Source: Chamaecyparis obtusa
Taxonomy: Eukaryota; Streptophyta; Pinopsida; Cupressales; Cupressaceae
Assembly (NCBI GenBank): GCA_027943335.1
Contig: BSBK01001870.1
Location: 434,001-498,000 of the forward strand
DNA length: 64,000 nt
Direction: 5' to 3'
In this document: positions 14,801-28,200 of the stretch, piece after piece
How positions within the stretch are numbered: the first letter of the stretch is position 1
Layout of the letters: every line of letters begins with the position of its first letter
Program-made: the position numbers and the translations under genes
The notes under the pieces: generated by a model
The model's input: only the letters and a program-made list of their open reading frames with translations
Databases searched by the model: none
Told to the model about the DNA's origin: nothing

Positions 14801-17800
14801 CTCGATATGATCTTCATGGGAGTGGATCTATGATTTGGCATACTCTTAAATGAGGAGCCTAGTTAGAAAAGCAAGGATTATTCTGGATTTGTAATAAGAG
14901 TACAGATGCTAGGTTCTGGACGGATTCCTGGGATGGATTCCTTCCTATCCTATCTTGATTTCCCCATTTGCACTCTCTTAGTAATTATTTTCTTGAAGCT
15001 GGATGGACTTGTGTTGAGGATTTTAAGATTGCTATGAACTTGGAAAATGGTCAAATGGCTAGATGGAAAGAACCACATGAGTGGCCGCATGGAGGCTTAG
15101 TTGAAGATAGGGAGGAGCTTTCTAGAATTTTGGCTCGGAGAATGTGTAATTCACTCAATGGAGTGAACATTCTTGCCTGGGGCCCTAATCCAAAAGGTAA
15201 GTTTATTGTGGCTTTGGGGTATTAGGAACTTTGACAGGTTGGCTTTTGGCAGGGCCAATGTATCATGGAGTAAGCAGGTTTGGAACAAAATGACATGGCC
15301 CAAGTGTAATATTTTCTTGTGGCTAGTTGTGTAGAATAGATACCTTACCTGGGAAAATCTTAGGAAGCGAGGGTTACAGGAACATCCATTTGTGTTTTGT
15401 GTGGAAACAGTGAGGAGACTAGCCACCATCTCTTCTTAAATAGTTCTTTTGCTAGGGATGTTTGGCATTGGTGGTGGGCAGCTTGGAGGCAAACATGTAT
15501 GCATTCCAACTCCTTGATTGATTTTTGGAACAGTTTGGGCAAATCCCCTTTTAAGACTTCTTTTTTGAAGGTGGCATGGGAAACTGGGCCTTGTTTCATT
15601 ATTTGGCAATTGTGGCTTGAAAGAAATAAAAGGATCTTTCAAAACAAGAGGATGTAGGTGGAGCATGTTTGGTTATGTGTTATGCATATGATTCAAGAAA
15701 CTTTGATAGTGAAGTGTGATCTTTCAGAGATTGTAGATCCTGCTGATCTACAAGTTGTCCAGAACTTAAAGATTGTTGGAGCGAATTTTGAAGATGGCCT
15801 TCTGAGAAGGCAACAGACAAGGAGTAGACATACTAAACAAAAAGTTTAGAGGGATGGTAAATGGTCGCCTCCACCTTCGGGAACTCTTAGGGCCCGTTTG
15901 GACCACGGCATATCGGCCGTTATTCCTGAATTGCGTATTCCGAATTCCAAATCCATTGTTTGTGGTCGACATGCATAGATGGAATTGGAATTTCGATATG
16001 CCAATTTTGCCAAAAAAACGGGCATACTGTCTTCCACTTGAAAAGGTGGAATTGGAATATGGGGCTCGCATGCCGGTTTCGAATGCCAATTTTATCGGCC
16101 GTCGGGTCCGTTTTGATTTTCCATTGGGCGGTCGGATGCTTTTCGTGTTGCATAAGCCTCAAAATGGGCACCTTTCTGACAGACTCCAGAGGCCACCGAG
16201 GCCCAGATTTCTCAGGCTTCCAAAGTAGCCAAAGTTCTTGAAGCTCTACTAGATTCCCCACTATTCTCTCCTCAATACGGGATTTTAGGGTTAGACGCAG
16301 ATGCTTTAGATGATGGAGTTTGCATACATCTTGCAACGAAGCCTCCCTTAATTCTCCCCCTTTTCTCACCTCCTGTGAATATGCAAACGCTGTTGCGGAC
16401 TGCCACATATCAAGCTCTTCCAAACCAGTGAGCATTGATATGTCACATGAAACGAACTCCAGAGCATAATAGTGGGCTAACTTGAGAATTTGGAGACTTT
16501 TCAGCTTGTTTATCTTGGAAGGAATACTCTTAAGAGGGGAGAAAGACAGATCTAAAAACTGCAGTCTACTCATGTCAAATATTTGATGAGAGATTGCCTG
16601 TGGATCTGCTCACTTTCGTCTGCCTACAGCCTGCCAAACAGGTCATTCCATTTTGTGGATATCATTTTCAGAATTTGTATCTTCCAGAATTGCAGCATCT
16701 TCCAGAATTGACCATATCCGGCATTCCGTATGCCGTGGTCCAAATGGGCCCTTAAGGTTAACACTGATGGATCTTCTAGAGGGATTCAAGGACATGTTGG
16801 AGTTGGTGGAGATGACTTAGGTAATGTTATCTTTCTTATTCTTAGAATATAAGAGCCACCAAACTAATAAATTCATGGAGGCTCATTCTGTCCTACTTGC
16901 TCTTGAAAGAGGGTGTGCCCTTGGTTGGAGAAGGATTGGTTGTGAGTCTGATTCTCTCATAGTTATGGATATGTTGAATAAACAGAAGACGGATGACGTG
17001 GATTGGCATCTGGCTGTGGTGGGACGCTAGATTCTCAGTTTGAGAGACTCCCTGGAGTATGTTTCCTTCTGTTACATTCCCTAGGAGTGGAATAGAGCTG
17101 CTGATTGTTTGGCCAAGTGGGCCTTTTAAGGATTTGCTGATTGGAATGTTGGTGATTGGGGCCAGTTGCCTCTGGAGTATACTTAGGAGCTTGAGAGGAT
17201 TATTAGGGAGGATAGGATGGATTAGCTGTGACCCTTTTGGGGTCACTCTTTGCTGATTTTTTTATGTATTGTTATTCTTGAGTTAATAAATTTTAACCCC
17301 TTTTTTCAAAAAAAAGAAAGATCTAACTCTCCATAAAATGGACAAGAATAGAACTAGGTCTGAGCTCATGATAGTAATTTTTCAGGAAAATCTCTTAATT
17401 GCATCTAATCCTTGAAGTTGCTTTATCATAAAATGCCTCAAACGTATATTCAGTTTATTGACAGATTTTTAATTTTCCCTTGGTTGTCATTTACTGTAGA
17501 TCTTTGTTGGAGACTTCACTCCTTGTAAGGTTATAGATCTTTATAGAAGCCAATTTGACCGGAATTATACTTAATTTAATTTAATATAACAATTTTTTAG
17601 TATAATATAATAATATTACTAAGTATATGCTTAATTAAATTTTAAAATTTGTATTATTGAACATTTAAACATATATTAATAATATAACAGTTTTAGTTTA
17701 ACTTAATTTATCGTTTATAACAATTATTAATAAATATGACATTATAAATTATATTGAAATTATATAAATTAAAAAACCCTAAAATAAACAAATCAAAACA

Positions 17801-19131
17801 AACAAGACATAAGGAACAAAGACAACGGAAAACAACTACAAAATTGGTCAGTTCGTCAACTTGCCTCTCCAGCTTTGCTCAGATTGCCGGAAGGATGTAT
17901 GACAGTGCAAAAAATAAAGACGCACAGGGCATTGAAAGTTGTGACAGGTCTCAGTGTTCAACCAACAATCATCTCTCCAAATATTGAAGATTTTCAATCA
18001 AACTCGACCTCCAAATGCAGAAGATTCAGATGTTTTCTTAAGAGTGACCAGTGAGCAGTATTTTATAAAAAGCAGGCCTAAAACCTTAGCAAACATTTTT
18101 GAAAACCATAAAAACACCTTAAAAAATATACTTTAATGAGAAAAGCTAACGTGTTTTTCTGTACGAATAAGTTAAATTTTGATGAATTTTATAGGAATAT
18201 TTGAAATTCACATAAATTCGAATTTCAACAGTGTGACACAGATATGGAGGATTACTGTGTTGCAGATTTTAAACATATAAAAAATTGTGATTTGGACCTC
18301 TTGGCTATCTTTGATGGACATCTAGGACAAGGTCCCGAGTTACTTGCAATCCAATCTCTTTAACCACATTTTGAATGAGCGTGGTGTTATGCTATCTTTC
18401 AGAGTGGTCAGTGGATGCAACTTCACCGTTTCAACATATTCAAAGATCTCTCTAATATCTCAACTTGCTTAAGAAGATAGTGATGAAGAGTTGGAATATG
18501 CAGATGCTACAAGTGGTGCATCATTAAGTCCAGAAAATCCTTTATCAGTCAAGGATAATGGAATGCATGGTGAGAATGGACAAATAGGCAATGAATCAAT
18601 CTATGCACAACATTGGGATCTATAACAGGTTGGGTGAAATGTCCCTAGTCGTCTTCTAGAAACAATGAGAAACAATCATTAATAAAGATAATAATTATAG
18701 CATAATAGATTTCAGTATTTATTCTAATCAAGAATTAGGATGATTAATTGTTATGTTTAGATAGTGTCAATCGTTAAGACATAAGATGATTAGCGTAAGG
18801 GCCAAGAAGACTCAAAGAGTTCTAGTTAGAATCTGGATCGTAATTCCTGTATTCTCCTTAACTAAACCCGTTGAGTGCTTGCCCTCCCTAATTCATCTCC
18901 TCTTACGATGGATACGAATGTAGTTTTTGGGTGGTTAGCATAAGGGTCAAGAGGACCCAAAGGGATCTTCGGCAGAACTTGGATCATATCCACGTATTCT
19001 CCATATCTGTGACCCTTTGGGTGCTTTCCCTTCCTAACTCACCTTTGGCTTGTGGAACATGTCTTAAATACATTTATCCCATATAGTTATTTTTATTTAT
19101 ATATTTCATATAAATATATATATAGATTTCG

Positions 19132-19210
<79 letters not shown>

Positions 19211-22200
19211 TATGTATATATATATATATATATTATTTATGCTAAGTCAAACGTTAGTTCAGAATTAGTATTTTCTCATAATAATCTTTAATTCCAAAAT
19301 TAGGATTTACATTGGTTCCTTATCATTCTACCACTACACCTAAGAACCTTAACTACGTGTATTTAGTACAGCTGGTAATACTTACAGGTTCTCTGCGGCA
19401 ATTGTGCGGAATGCTCGGGAGGGAAACCAGTTGCTTGGTGTCACCGTCGTCTTGTCTCCCTTAACCGGTATATTTGCTGGTTGCTGTCACCGTTGGCCAG
19501 GTCAGCTTCGTCTAAGGATATTCCCTGCGATGACTTCCTTTTGGTTTTCTCTCTCCTGGTCTGATGCCTCTTTGCCATACAATGACTTCATCTAAATACG
19601 TCCTGAACCGTGGTGTTTGTGTGTGACGGGTTGCGTAGGAGATTGATGCTTAAGGCTAAGATTAATATATATGTTTATTATTTATTATATAAAGTATTAT
19701 ATTATTATTATTAATAATAATGCTTTATTATTAATAATACTAACATCAGTATTATTAATATATATATGTTTATTATTATTTAATATAGAGAGTATTTCAA
19801 TATTAATATTAATAATATCAATATTAACAATAACAATTGTATTAATATATAGTTACCATTTAGAGTATTATAATATAAAAATAGAGATTAAATTTATTAT
19901 TATTTATTAATTGTTTATTATTTATTAAATGGTACAAACGATTCATAATAATTTCAATGAATCTATAAGTCTATACATTCGCGGTGCATAATAAATATAT
20001 TAAATTAATGTGAAAGTAAATCATAGTTTATAAAGGAATTAATGTACAAGTAGATTATTATGCAAGATGGAATTATGGCCAAAAAAATCCGGCTCATGAC
20101 ATTGGGTTTTCTGGTGCTGGTTAGAAGTGGTCAGTCTTGGAAGCGAAGGAAGAAGAAGATGAAGAGGCAGTGTTGTGACTCTTCAATATCTTGTCATTTT
20201 ATAGACGGCTCTTTGTATTCACATTCCAAGTGCTTACAAGTACAAGTGAATTGTTCGTTGGGGGATTTTTTTTCGCTGCTTTAAGAATGTAGGAGCTATG
20301 TAATGGGATTGGTGTATTTGAGGTCCAGTTTCTGTCTTAATATTCAAGAGTAATTGCTGTTCGTATGGCAGACATTCTTCTCGAAACTTATTGTTCATAT
20401 GTTCAGTTAGGTATCTATCTGCTGCCCACTTTACCTGCTCTTCCCACCTTCTTCAATCAAAAGTCTCTGTGCTTTCGTGATTTATTCTCACTTTTGCAAG
20501 TACTGCTGTGCTCTTATTTTTGCAGTTGAATTTCTTTATTTTCTCTTCTGTTTTTCCTTGTTTGCCTTTCGTACTTTCCAGCTAAAATCACTCAAAAACA
20601 CAAAATTCAATCATTCGAGGTAGATGCCCCTCTCAAATGCAGAGGAAAGTCATTAAGTTTATAATAATTTTTCAAATTGTTGAAAGATTTTGTGTTTCAG
20701 TGCTCTTGGAGGGTTGCAGAAGGTTAACTGAGGCTGGGAAAAGGTTTGTGGATCTCTGCAGGAAGTTAAAGAACTTTGTCACATGCTCAGGTTTGTAAAG
20801 TGGGTAGTGACCAAATTGGGGGCTATTGTCTTCCAAATGTGCTCCTGTTTTTGCCTTCAATTGATCAGTAACTTCCAAGAGTTGCTTGCGTGAATTCTTT
20901 GGTGCTTGAGTTGTGTACAGAATCCAGAAATCTCATGGATAAATACTGAATAGATCTGACTTGTGGATGTCTGAGTTTGGGAACTGCATAAGTCAGTTGC
21001 CTCGTATGGCATCTTTCAGTATCGTAGTATTAGTAATATTGGGTGTGTGTGATCCCCTAATTGCAGGTGTTTGCAGCCTGTTTAATAGATGCACCTATCA
21101 ATTAAATACTAAATAGATTTGACTTGCAGAAGTCTGGGCTAAGTCACCTAGGATGACATCTTTCAGTGTTATAGTAGTAATATTGGGAGTGTGTGATCCC
21201 CTAATTGCAGGTGTTTGTTATATGCACCTATCAAACTCTACGAGGCTTGCTTCTATTAGTGTGTAGAGTTTACATTAATCATCGTTACATTATTTCCAGT
21301 AGTTGCTGTAATGTGGAATTGCAGTTCAGAGTTTACATGAGTATTGGATTCATATATATTTTGTATTCAAACTTTAGTCATATTGATTACAAAGGCTTAT
21401 CTGAAGTATGTCTTTCTACAGATTGGTTTGGATGGACTTCGGATGTTGGACCCCAATACCTTCAAAACATTGAGAATCTACCCACTTGACACTATAACAA
21501 GATGGGAGGTTGATAATCTTTACACCTCTAAATTAGAATAGTTGACTCATTATTTGAGTTTTTTGTCAGGTTGATAATCTATACACCTGTGTAGATAATA
21601 TATTGATCTAGCAGTTCTTTTGTCAGGTGACAGATCCCTCAGTGTACACTTTCTGGGCAAAAAGTTCAGTTGATATTGAACCAAGGCGTATAAGGTTACA
21701 ATCAAACCGCTACACTACAAGTACAATTCTTGATACAGTGGCTGCGGCTTGTGTTCAGGTGATATCCTAGTATTTCAATTTGATTTACATGCTGGTTCCT
21801 ATATGTTCATTTAGGTGTATATATGTTAAAACAACACAGATTTTACCTTTCACTGAGCAAAAGGAGTCAACTTTTCTTACTACATGGTTATTAGAACAAA
21901 ATTCTATGACAATTTAGAATTGTAATCTCTAATTGTTTTGTCATTTCATCTTGTCAAATAATGACTGTAAGTTCTCTTCTTTTGTAGAACTGCATATTGA
22001 CCTCTTCTGAAATAGCATGCAAATCAGACTGGAAATTAAGATGCCAATAATTATCTGTGAGTGGAGTCACTGTTGAGAACCTTGAACAACAAGTTTCATC
22101 CCACTGTAGATAAGATTTCAACTAGCAAGCAGTGAAATTAAAGAACAGTTATATAAAATCTGTAAGGCATTGTTACACTATTTGCTTACAACCACCTAAT

Positions 22201-25200
22201 CAAGTAATTTAGTTTTACTCTGTTCTGAAACAGCATGCAACTCAGACTGGAAATTAAAAGTCCATTTGTCATCTGCAAATGGAATTACTCTTGACTAATC
22301 CAGACAAGAAGTTTTATGCAACCGTAGATTTTAACTAGCAAGCAGTCAAATTAAAGAACCATTATATAACATCTATGTGTCACTGTTACATTAGTTGCTT
22401 ACAACTACCTAGTCAAATAATTTACTAAATGCCAGAACTGAAGAATAATCTCATCTTAGTTCTCCGCAGAGGGCCTAAGTGACATCTATCCACCTCTATG
22501 ACTGCCTTTCCTAGCTGCCAATTGAACTTGATGTATTTCAATCCAATTATATTTTGAGGCTGCCTTTTTTATGTAGACCTATATCAACATCTTTTTAAAA
22601 ACATTGTCATGTGTTGGGTAGGAATGCACTTACCAAAGGTTTACTAAGTCACAATTGATGATAAGTAATAAAGTAATATGTTCAACAAATGAGAGATCAG
22701 GTAACAGCATTAGTGTATGAATATTTGGAGCCTAACATGTATTTAGTGTTTACTTTTCAAAAAGCTTTTACCTTGAAGTTATTAATGAACCATGGAATGA
22801 AAATGTGATGATAGTCAATCCCAAGTCAATCTTGAAGTCCAAATATTCAGATAAAATTCTCAAGGGTATCTATTTTGATCACGTGCACATGAATGCCTTT
22901 GATAACTAAGCACATAAGATTGTTTCTTGAAAGAGTCAAAATTTGGTTGTTTTTCATTGTAATGTGTATATAATTAAACTGATTGTGAAAAAACTGATAG
23001 CATGATTAGGATGGTGATGTGTTGACTTCAAAATGCGTTTTTTTGATTCAAGATTAGTTTCAGAACTACTATTAATCATGTTAGGCATAGTATATATTAT
23101 AGCAAGAATTTTGCTCAATGATACTCCAAATTGTTTCATACTCCATTGTTTTTGTTACTATTGCTTCTTTGATAAAATGCATCACAGTTTCTGATTGCGT
23201 GATATTTATCTTTCAAAGATGTGGCTTGTGATATAAGGTTTGAAATTAATTTTTGCAATGAATCTTTCTTTCTTTTATTATGTTTTATCAAAATATTGCT
23301 ATTTCTCCTTGTGATTTCTGCATCCTACTTAAGTTTTAACATGCATTTGTGAATATCCAGTTTTCTCTCTTTTCAAGGTGGAGGTGAAGGAACACCTTGT
23401 TTCCAAGTGTCTTATCCATTATGGCGTCCAAGGGAATATATTAATTATTTGTCAAAGATTTATTGGGGTTGAAGCTTTGTAGGGTCCTTTTCTAAATTTT
23501 AGTTTCTGTATATAAGCTTTTTAGGGGACTTCTGTGAGTGCTACATTGTTTGCTTCCTTTCATTCTATCCCAGAGTTTTGAGGAAAGTAATAAAGGGGTG
23601 AGATGATATCTTTCTTTCCAGTCAGCCAACACCTTCACTTTTTCTTGCACTAGATAAAGTGTATTCATTGTGTTTAGTGCAGAAGGTTAGTCAACCATCC
23701 TTACCCGAAATCTAGGTGGTCTGGACAAATGGGCATGATCAACCTCCTCTCTGCCGAAAGGTTATCTGTCATCTGTTTTAGGAGATTTTGTAGGGGACAC
23801 TCCTTGCTTCATTCTAGGATTGCTCAGCTAGGGCTGCTTAGTCTAGCTTGTTCTCCAATAGACACTATCAAATTGTGTAGCAACCTTTTTACAGTGGTTG
23901 ATGAGAATGTTGTAATGTCCCATTTAGAAATTAATTAAATAATTAAAATTTAAGTTGTCGAAAAACATTGGCAGCTTAATTAGTTATTTAATAGAGCAAT
24001 TAAAGTGACTTTTTATGTCAACCAGAATTATAAAATAAGTCACTTTATTTTCAAATTAAAAGACAAGGAAATGGAAGGCGAAGAGACAGGCTGATGGAAA
24101 GCCAGGAGTTTCCTAGAGAATGTTATAAAAGTTCATGGAGAGGATTCTGAAGGCATGTTGAGATGATATTTTGATTTGATAAATTTGTCTAGTGCATTTG
24201 CATTAGCTGGTTATTTCTGGGCACGAAAACCTTCAGGAATTGATTGAAGGCTGGACGGAAACCCAATCTTCTTGGGAAGTGGATTCACCCAGAGTTCACT
24301 ACTGTGCTTATTTGCGAGGTTTGGAATTTAATTAAGATCTGAGTTGTCTTTTTGTTGGAGAAATAAATGGAATATTATATTCTGAATAATATTTCCATGC
24401 AAAGTTCTATGCAAGTACTAAAGATCAATTAATATTTTGGGTCGGCTGTCTAATGTTTGAGGAATAAAGAGTTAAAATATTATTGATAAAGTTTCGCTCA
24501 TATAATCTTTTTAAGAGTAATTTAGTGGGCCCCATAGTCAGAATACAAATTGGCGAGTGAAAAAAAAACATTTGCTGTGAGATCATTTATAGAAGCCGAT
24601 ATGCTAAGTTTATATTTCATTTCAAACATTTGAAATATTTGCCGAGTCTATTCTCGCCGTCAATGCTATAAGGCTTTGAGCATATATTGAAGGGGTTGTC
24701 GAATGTTATGTGGTGGGATCATATTTTACTATTTCAGGCCGTCTATAGTCCTGGGCAAACATATTAATACCAAGGGAAGCCTTTGATGGAGGTTGAGAAT
24801 TCTGAGTAAAATAAACTGAAGATTGTGATGCTTCTTGAATATTTAAGCTTGAAACATTTTGACTCTCTAAAGGTTCAAATATATTGCTGTAGCAAATAAT
24901 GAATTCATTTGTCTATTTGATGGCCCATATATATTGCCCCATGCGTTACGAATTGGAAGCTTGATTGGCGGAGGGAATTAATTAATTTCTGGAAACCGTA
25001 TATGCTGGGTGTTTCGTATCACCTGCTGAAAAGAACATCTGCTTGTCAAAACCTGTGGATGCTGGTAATGCCATGTTATTTGTAAGACCATGTTGGTGTT
25101 CCTGTAATATGCAGACAGGAATAATCATAGTGCTGGCTGGGAATTTATCTGCGGTAGCAGGTTATCGAATTGATTGATTGTTGGAGACATATTCAGTAGG

Positions 25201-28200
25201 ACCTGTTCATACCGTTCCAAGGAATACAACGTGAAGTGGCCAGTCTAATTACAACACACGTATTGGAGCAAATTTGATCTGAGGGTAATGAAGATAGTAC
25301 TCTAATATGCAGAGGAAGAATCCAAGAAGAGTTGCAGAAGAATATTCCCACTGTAACAAATAGACATATTTCTTATTCATGTTGAATGCCTGCAATATCA
25401 GGTCAGGACATAGTGATTATTCTCTGTATTTTCTACATATATTATACTCTGTTTCTTTGTAGTTGTAAATGCATGGTCTCTTAATTCATAGTTATCTCAG
25501 GCTTGTGAGAGTGTGTTCGCTAGAAAGCCAATAGAAAGTAGTGAGTATTGAAATTTGCTACAATCTGCTAAGTGTTTGATTAAATGCAAGACATGTAAAT
25601 CTGTGCTTGTGTTGAAGTTCAAAGTCAAGATCAGTAGATTAATGTTTATCTCAGTTTGAGACATCTGCCAATTGATTGTCAAAATGTCAATGTTTTATTG
25701 GTAAACAAATTTTGATGTGAAATCAAAGTTAGAACTACAAGGGGATCTTACAAATGTCAGTCCATACACTTGACAATTCAATACGAATTATCTCCAATCG
25801 CTTTCACGGTTTTCATCAATTTCACGCCTTTGATGGCAAGCCTTACTTTTGTGCATAGTTTAAATAGTGATGCCTTTTATTGTTGTGCTTTAGCTTTTGA
25901 CTTATAGCATTGTTTATATTTTAGTTGTTGTAGCTATTGTCTCTTTTGCTGCTGTAATTGTCTGCATCATCGAGTCCCATTGACCAATCTTGATCATTTG
26001 AAAGCAAGCACATTGCATCAATAGTTTTTTGATTTGGTATTTTGTCCATGAATTTTATCTTAATGATAGAGATTCATATTTTTTTTGATAGAAGAAAGAT
26101 GGGTTTATTAGACTCTTGTAATGATTTCATTTGTGTCAGTATGGGCTTCAGCTTGGACATGTGACCATTGGCCACAAACCATAAAAAATATATCATTATG
26201 GATTAGAATACATGGTAACAGCTGTCATAAAAAATCAAAACTGGTCTACATAGTGAAGGTTGGCAAATTTGTTAACTAACACGACCCAATGAGGAAGCAA
26301 TTTGATTACAGTATCATCAAAGGAAATCTTGATGATTTTTTATTTTTCTTGACTAATTTGTCCCCTTGTACCTACTGGCCACTTTTGGCACCCCTGCCTT
26401 TTGATCCGTGATAACTCACAATTCTTCTTTGTCTCTGCCTATCTATACTTGAATGTCTGTATCTGGGTAGTGTATGTGACCATTGGCCACAAACTGTAAA
26501 AACTATATCATTATGGATTAGAATACATGGTAACAGCTGTCATAAAAAATCAAAACTGGTCTACATAGTGAAGGTTGGCAAATTTGTTAACTAACATGAC
26601 CCAATGAGGAAGCAATTTGATCACAATATCATCAAGGGAAATCTTGATGATTTTTTATTTTTCTTGACTAATTCGTCCCCTTGTACCTACTGGCCACTTT
26701 TGGCACCCCTCCCTTTTGATCCGTGGTAACTCACAATTCTTCTTTGTTTCTGCCTATCTATACTTGAATGTCTGTATCTGGGTAGTGTACCAATGCTTTA
26801 ATAGAGGATGTGCTTGGTGATAACATGGGGAACTTATGGAATTTTTTCTTTTGTTGTCTCCTTGGTGGAACTGGTAGAGATATCAATTGTGTCTTGTACA
26901 GATACAAACTTCCCTGTATGCCAGAGATGTACTTTTCGTTGTTCCTCATTTCATTTCCGCTGTTTTTATTTGATCAAATTTGGAATCTCTAAACATGAAG
27001 TAGTTGGCTGTAACCTGTGTGTTACTCCCCTAGATGGTGCTGAATTCAGGAAGAACACCATAGTTGTGTGGCAATTTTTCACGAGTTTCCTCGGTAGATG
27101 AGATAGTTGTTGATGTTAGCCTTATTTTACTTGATTTCACTTTTCCTCCTATTACTTCTTCCCTTATTTCATCTTCCAGTTTCCCTTATGGTAGATCCTA
27201 AAATGCGATCTCTTCATTGGAAAGTGTAGGGAAAATTATCTTCCTCTGTTTGTATGTTTTGTGTAAGTATTATCTGTGCCCATTTAAACAAATATGAGTC
27301 CTTAAACTCATTTAGTATGATATTTGAAATTCTATATCTCCTTTTCACCACCGCCTTGATCAATTGTTTATTCTGTAATATTGTAGTTACTACTTTTGAT
27401 CTCCATCATCAAATGCATTACGTAATTGGATACTGTGTAGCCAATATACATGTTTTCTTCACTGTACTCTTGAGAATATCTTTGTGAAGTACTATGCAAG
27501 AAATAGCAACATAGTTCCATTGAAAATCTTATGTACTGTGATCTCTATTTTGATTAAATTGTCCATTATCTATTCAATAAGGCTATTCCTCAAATTATAC
27601 AATTTTGGAGTGTGCACATATTGTATGCTACACTTATGCTTGTTACATGAGGTTTTGTGAAATCTGTTGCTTCCTTGGTTGTAACATTCCTTTCTTGTTT
27701 CATAGAATTATGTTTTGTTTCTTTTGTTCAATAGATTGTTTTTTTCGTTGAGTTGCCTTTGATATGGTCTTGTGTAATACCCGAGGCCATATAACCATGC
27801 GTCTGTTTTGTGTTCATGATTTGTGGTTGGTATGTATATGTGTGTGGTGTTGGTTCATACTGCGATTTTGTTCTAGGACATTCTTGATGACGTAATTATT
27901 ATTAATTATCATTAATATTATTTAGTTGATCCTATTTATTGACAGTTATTTAATATTAAGAAAATTTAATCCCTTTCTAGGCATATTAATTTTTGAATCT
28001 AATATCTTTATGTGGATATTTCCTAAATCATAGAGAACTAATATTCAGATATAATATTTAATGAATATTTATGTGAAATATATGTAATTTTATAACCTGA
28101 AGCTATAGAGTCATTAATGGGATTTCATGATTTGTTAATGCTATTTTGAACCAATATACATTTCTTCTCGACTAAACTCATCCCAAATGGCATTTACGAG

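Larger units (their letters stand above)
12095..17120 (+). pseudogene. LINE ORF2 (endonuclease, reverse transcriptase, zf-RVT, RNase H), broken
   Basis: The endonuclease begins near 12097 with VLSWNVRGLN; the QETKL motif has Q changed to a TAG stop, and the DHWPI motif near 12770 has W changed to a stop. The linker WLHEGDKNTKFFH is at about 13166-13204. The reverse transcriptase (13650-14600) contains KLDMAKAYD, WQGDPLFPYLF and FVDD at 14149-14160, the catalytic aspartates. The zf-RVT motif CGNSEETSHHLF lies near 15400. The RNase H part is split by a transposon: GTL at 15881-15889 continues as KVNTDGSSRG at 16752 onward, followed by CESDSLIVMD and EWNRAADCLAKWA. At least a dozen stops and frameshifts are visible. 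Confidence 0.87.
10397..17316 (+). mobile_element. Full-length L1-type LINE with RNase H, decayed
   Basis: The element is bounded by a perfect 15-base target duplication, AAAGATCTAACTCTC, at 10382-10396 and 17317-17331, and ends in a short A-rich tail. It carries in order a gag-like ORF1 with a DUF4283-like region and CCHC knuckle, an APE-type endonuclease, a reverse transcriptase with FVDD, a zf-RVT cysteine motif and an RNase H domain. That is the architecture of plant L1 elements of the RNase H-containing group. Minus the nested 862-bp transposon and its extra TTA it is about 6.05 kb, about the usual full length. Frameshifts and stops in every domain make it immobile. It lies in the same orientation as FREE1. 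Confidence 0.9.
18635..20101. mobile_element. Solo LTR with TTGGG target duplication
   Basis: It starts TGAAATGTCCC and ends GGCTCATGACA. TTGGG flanks it at 18630-18634 and 20102-20106. It contains a two-copy internal repeat (18788-19040) and a long TA microsatellite, and has no coding region. The ends are less symmetric than those of the other solo LTRs here, so support rests mainly on the TG...CA ends and the perfect 5-bp duplication. Confidence 0.65.
1341..21421 (+). other. FREE1: FREE1 intron 1 (20,081 bp)
   Basis: It is bounded by donor gtatgc after MDVLCQ and acceptor ctacag before IGLDG. It contains two solo LTRs, a full-length LINE with a nested PIF-type element, a PP2C fragment, TA microsatellites and tandem duplications, each listed separately. 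The rest is AT-rich sequence without coding signal. Confidence 0.88.

Noticed and set aside
19052..19291. ORF of repeated Tyr-Ile
   Set aside because: Pure translation of a TA microsatellite.
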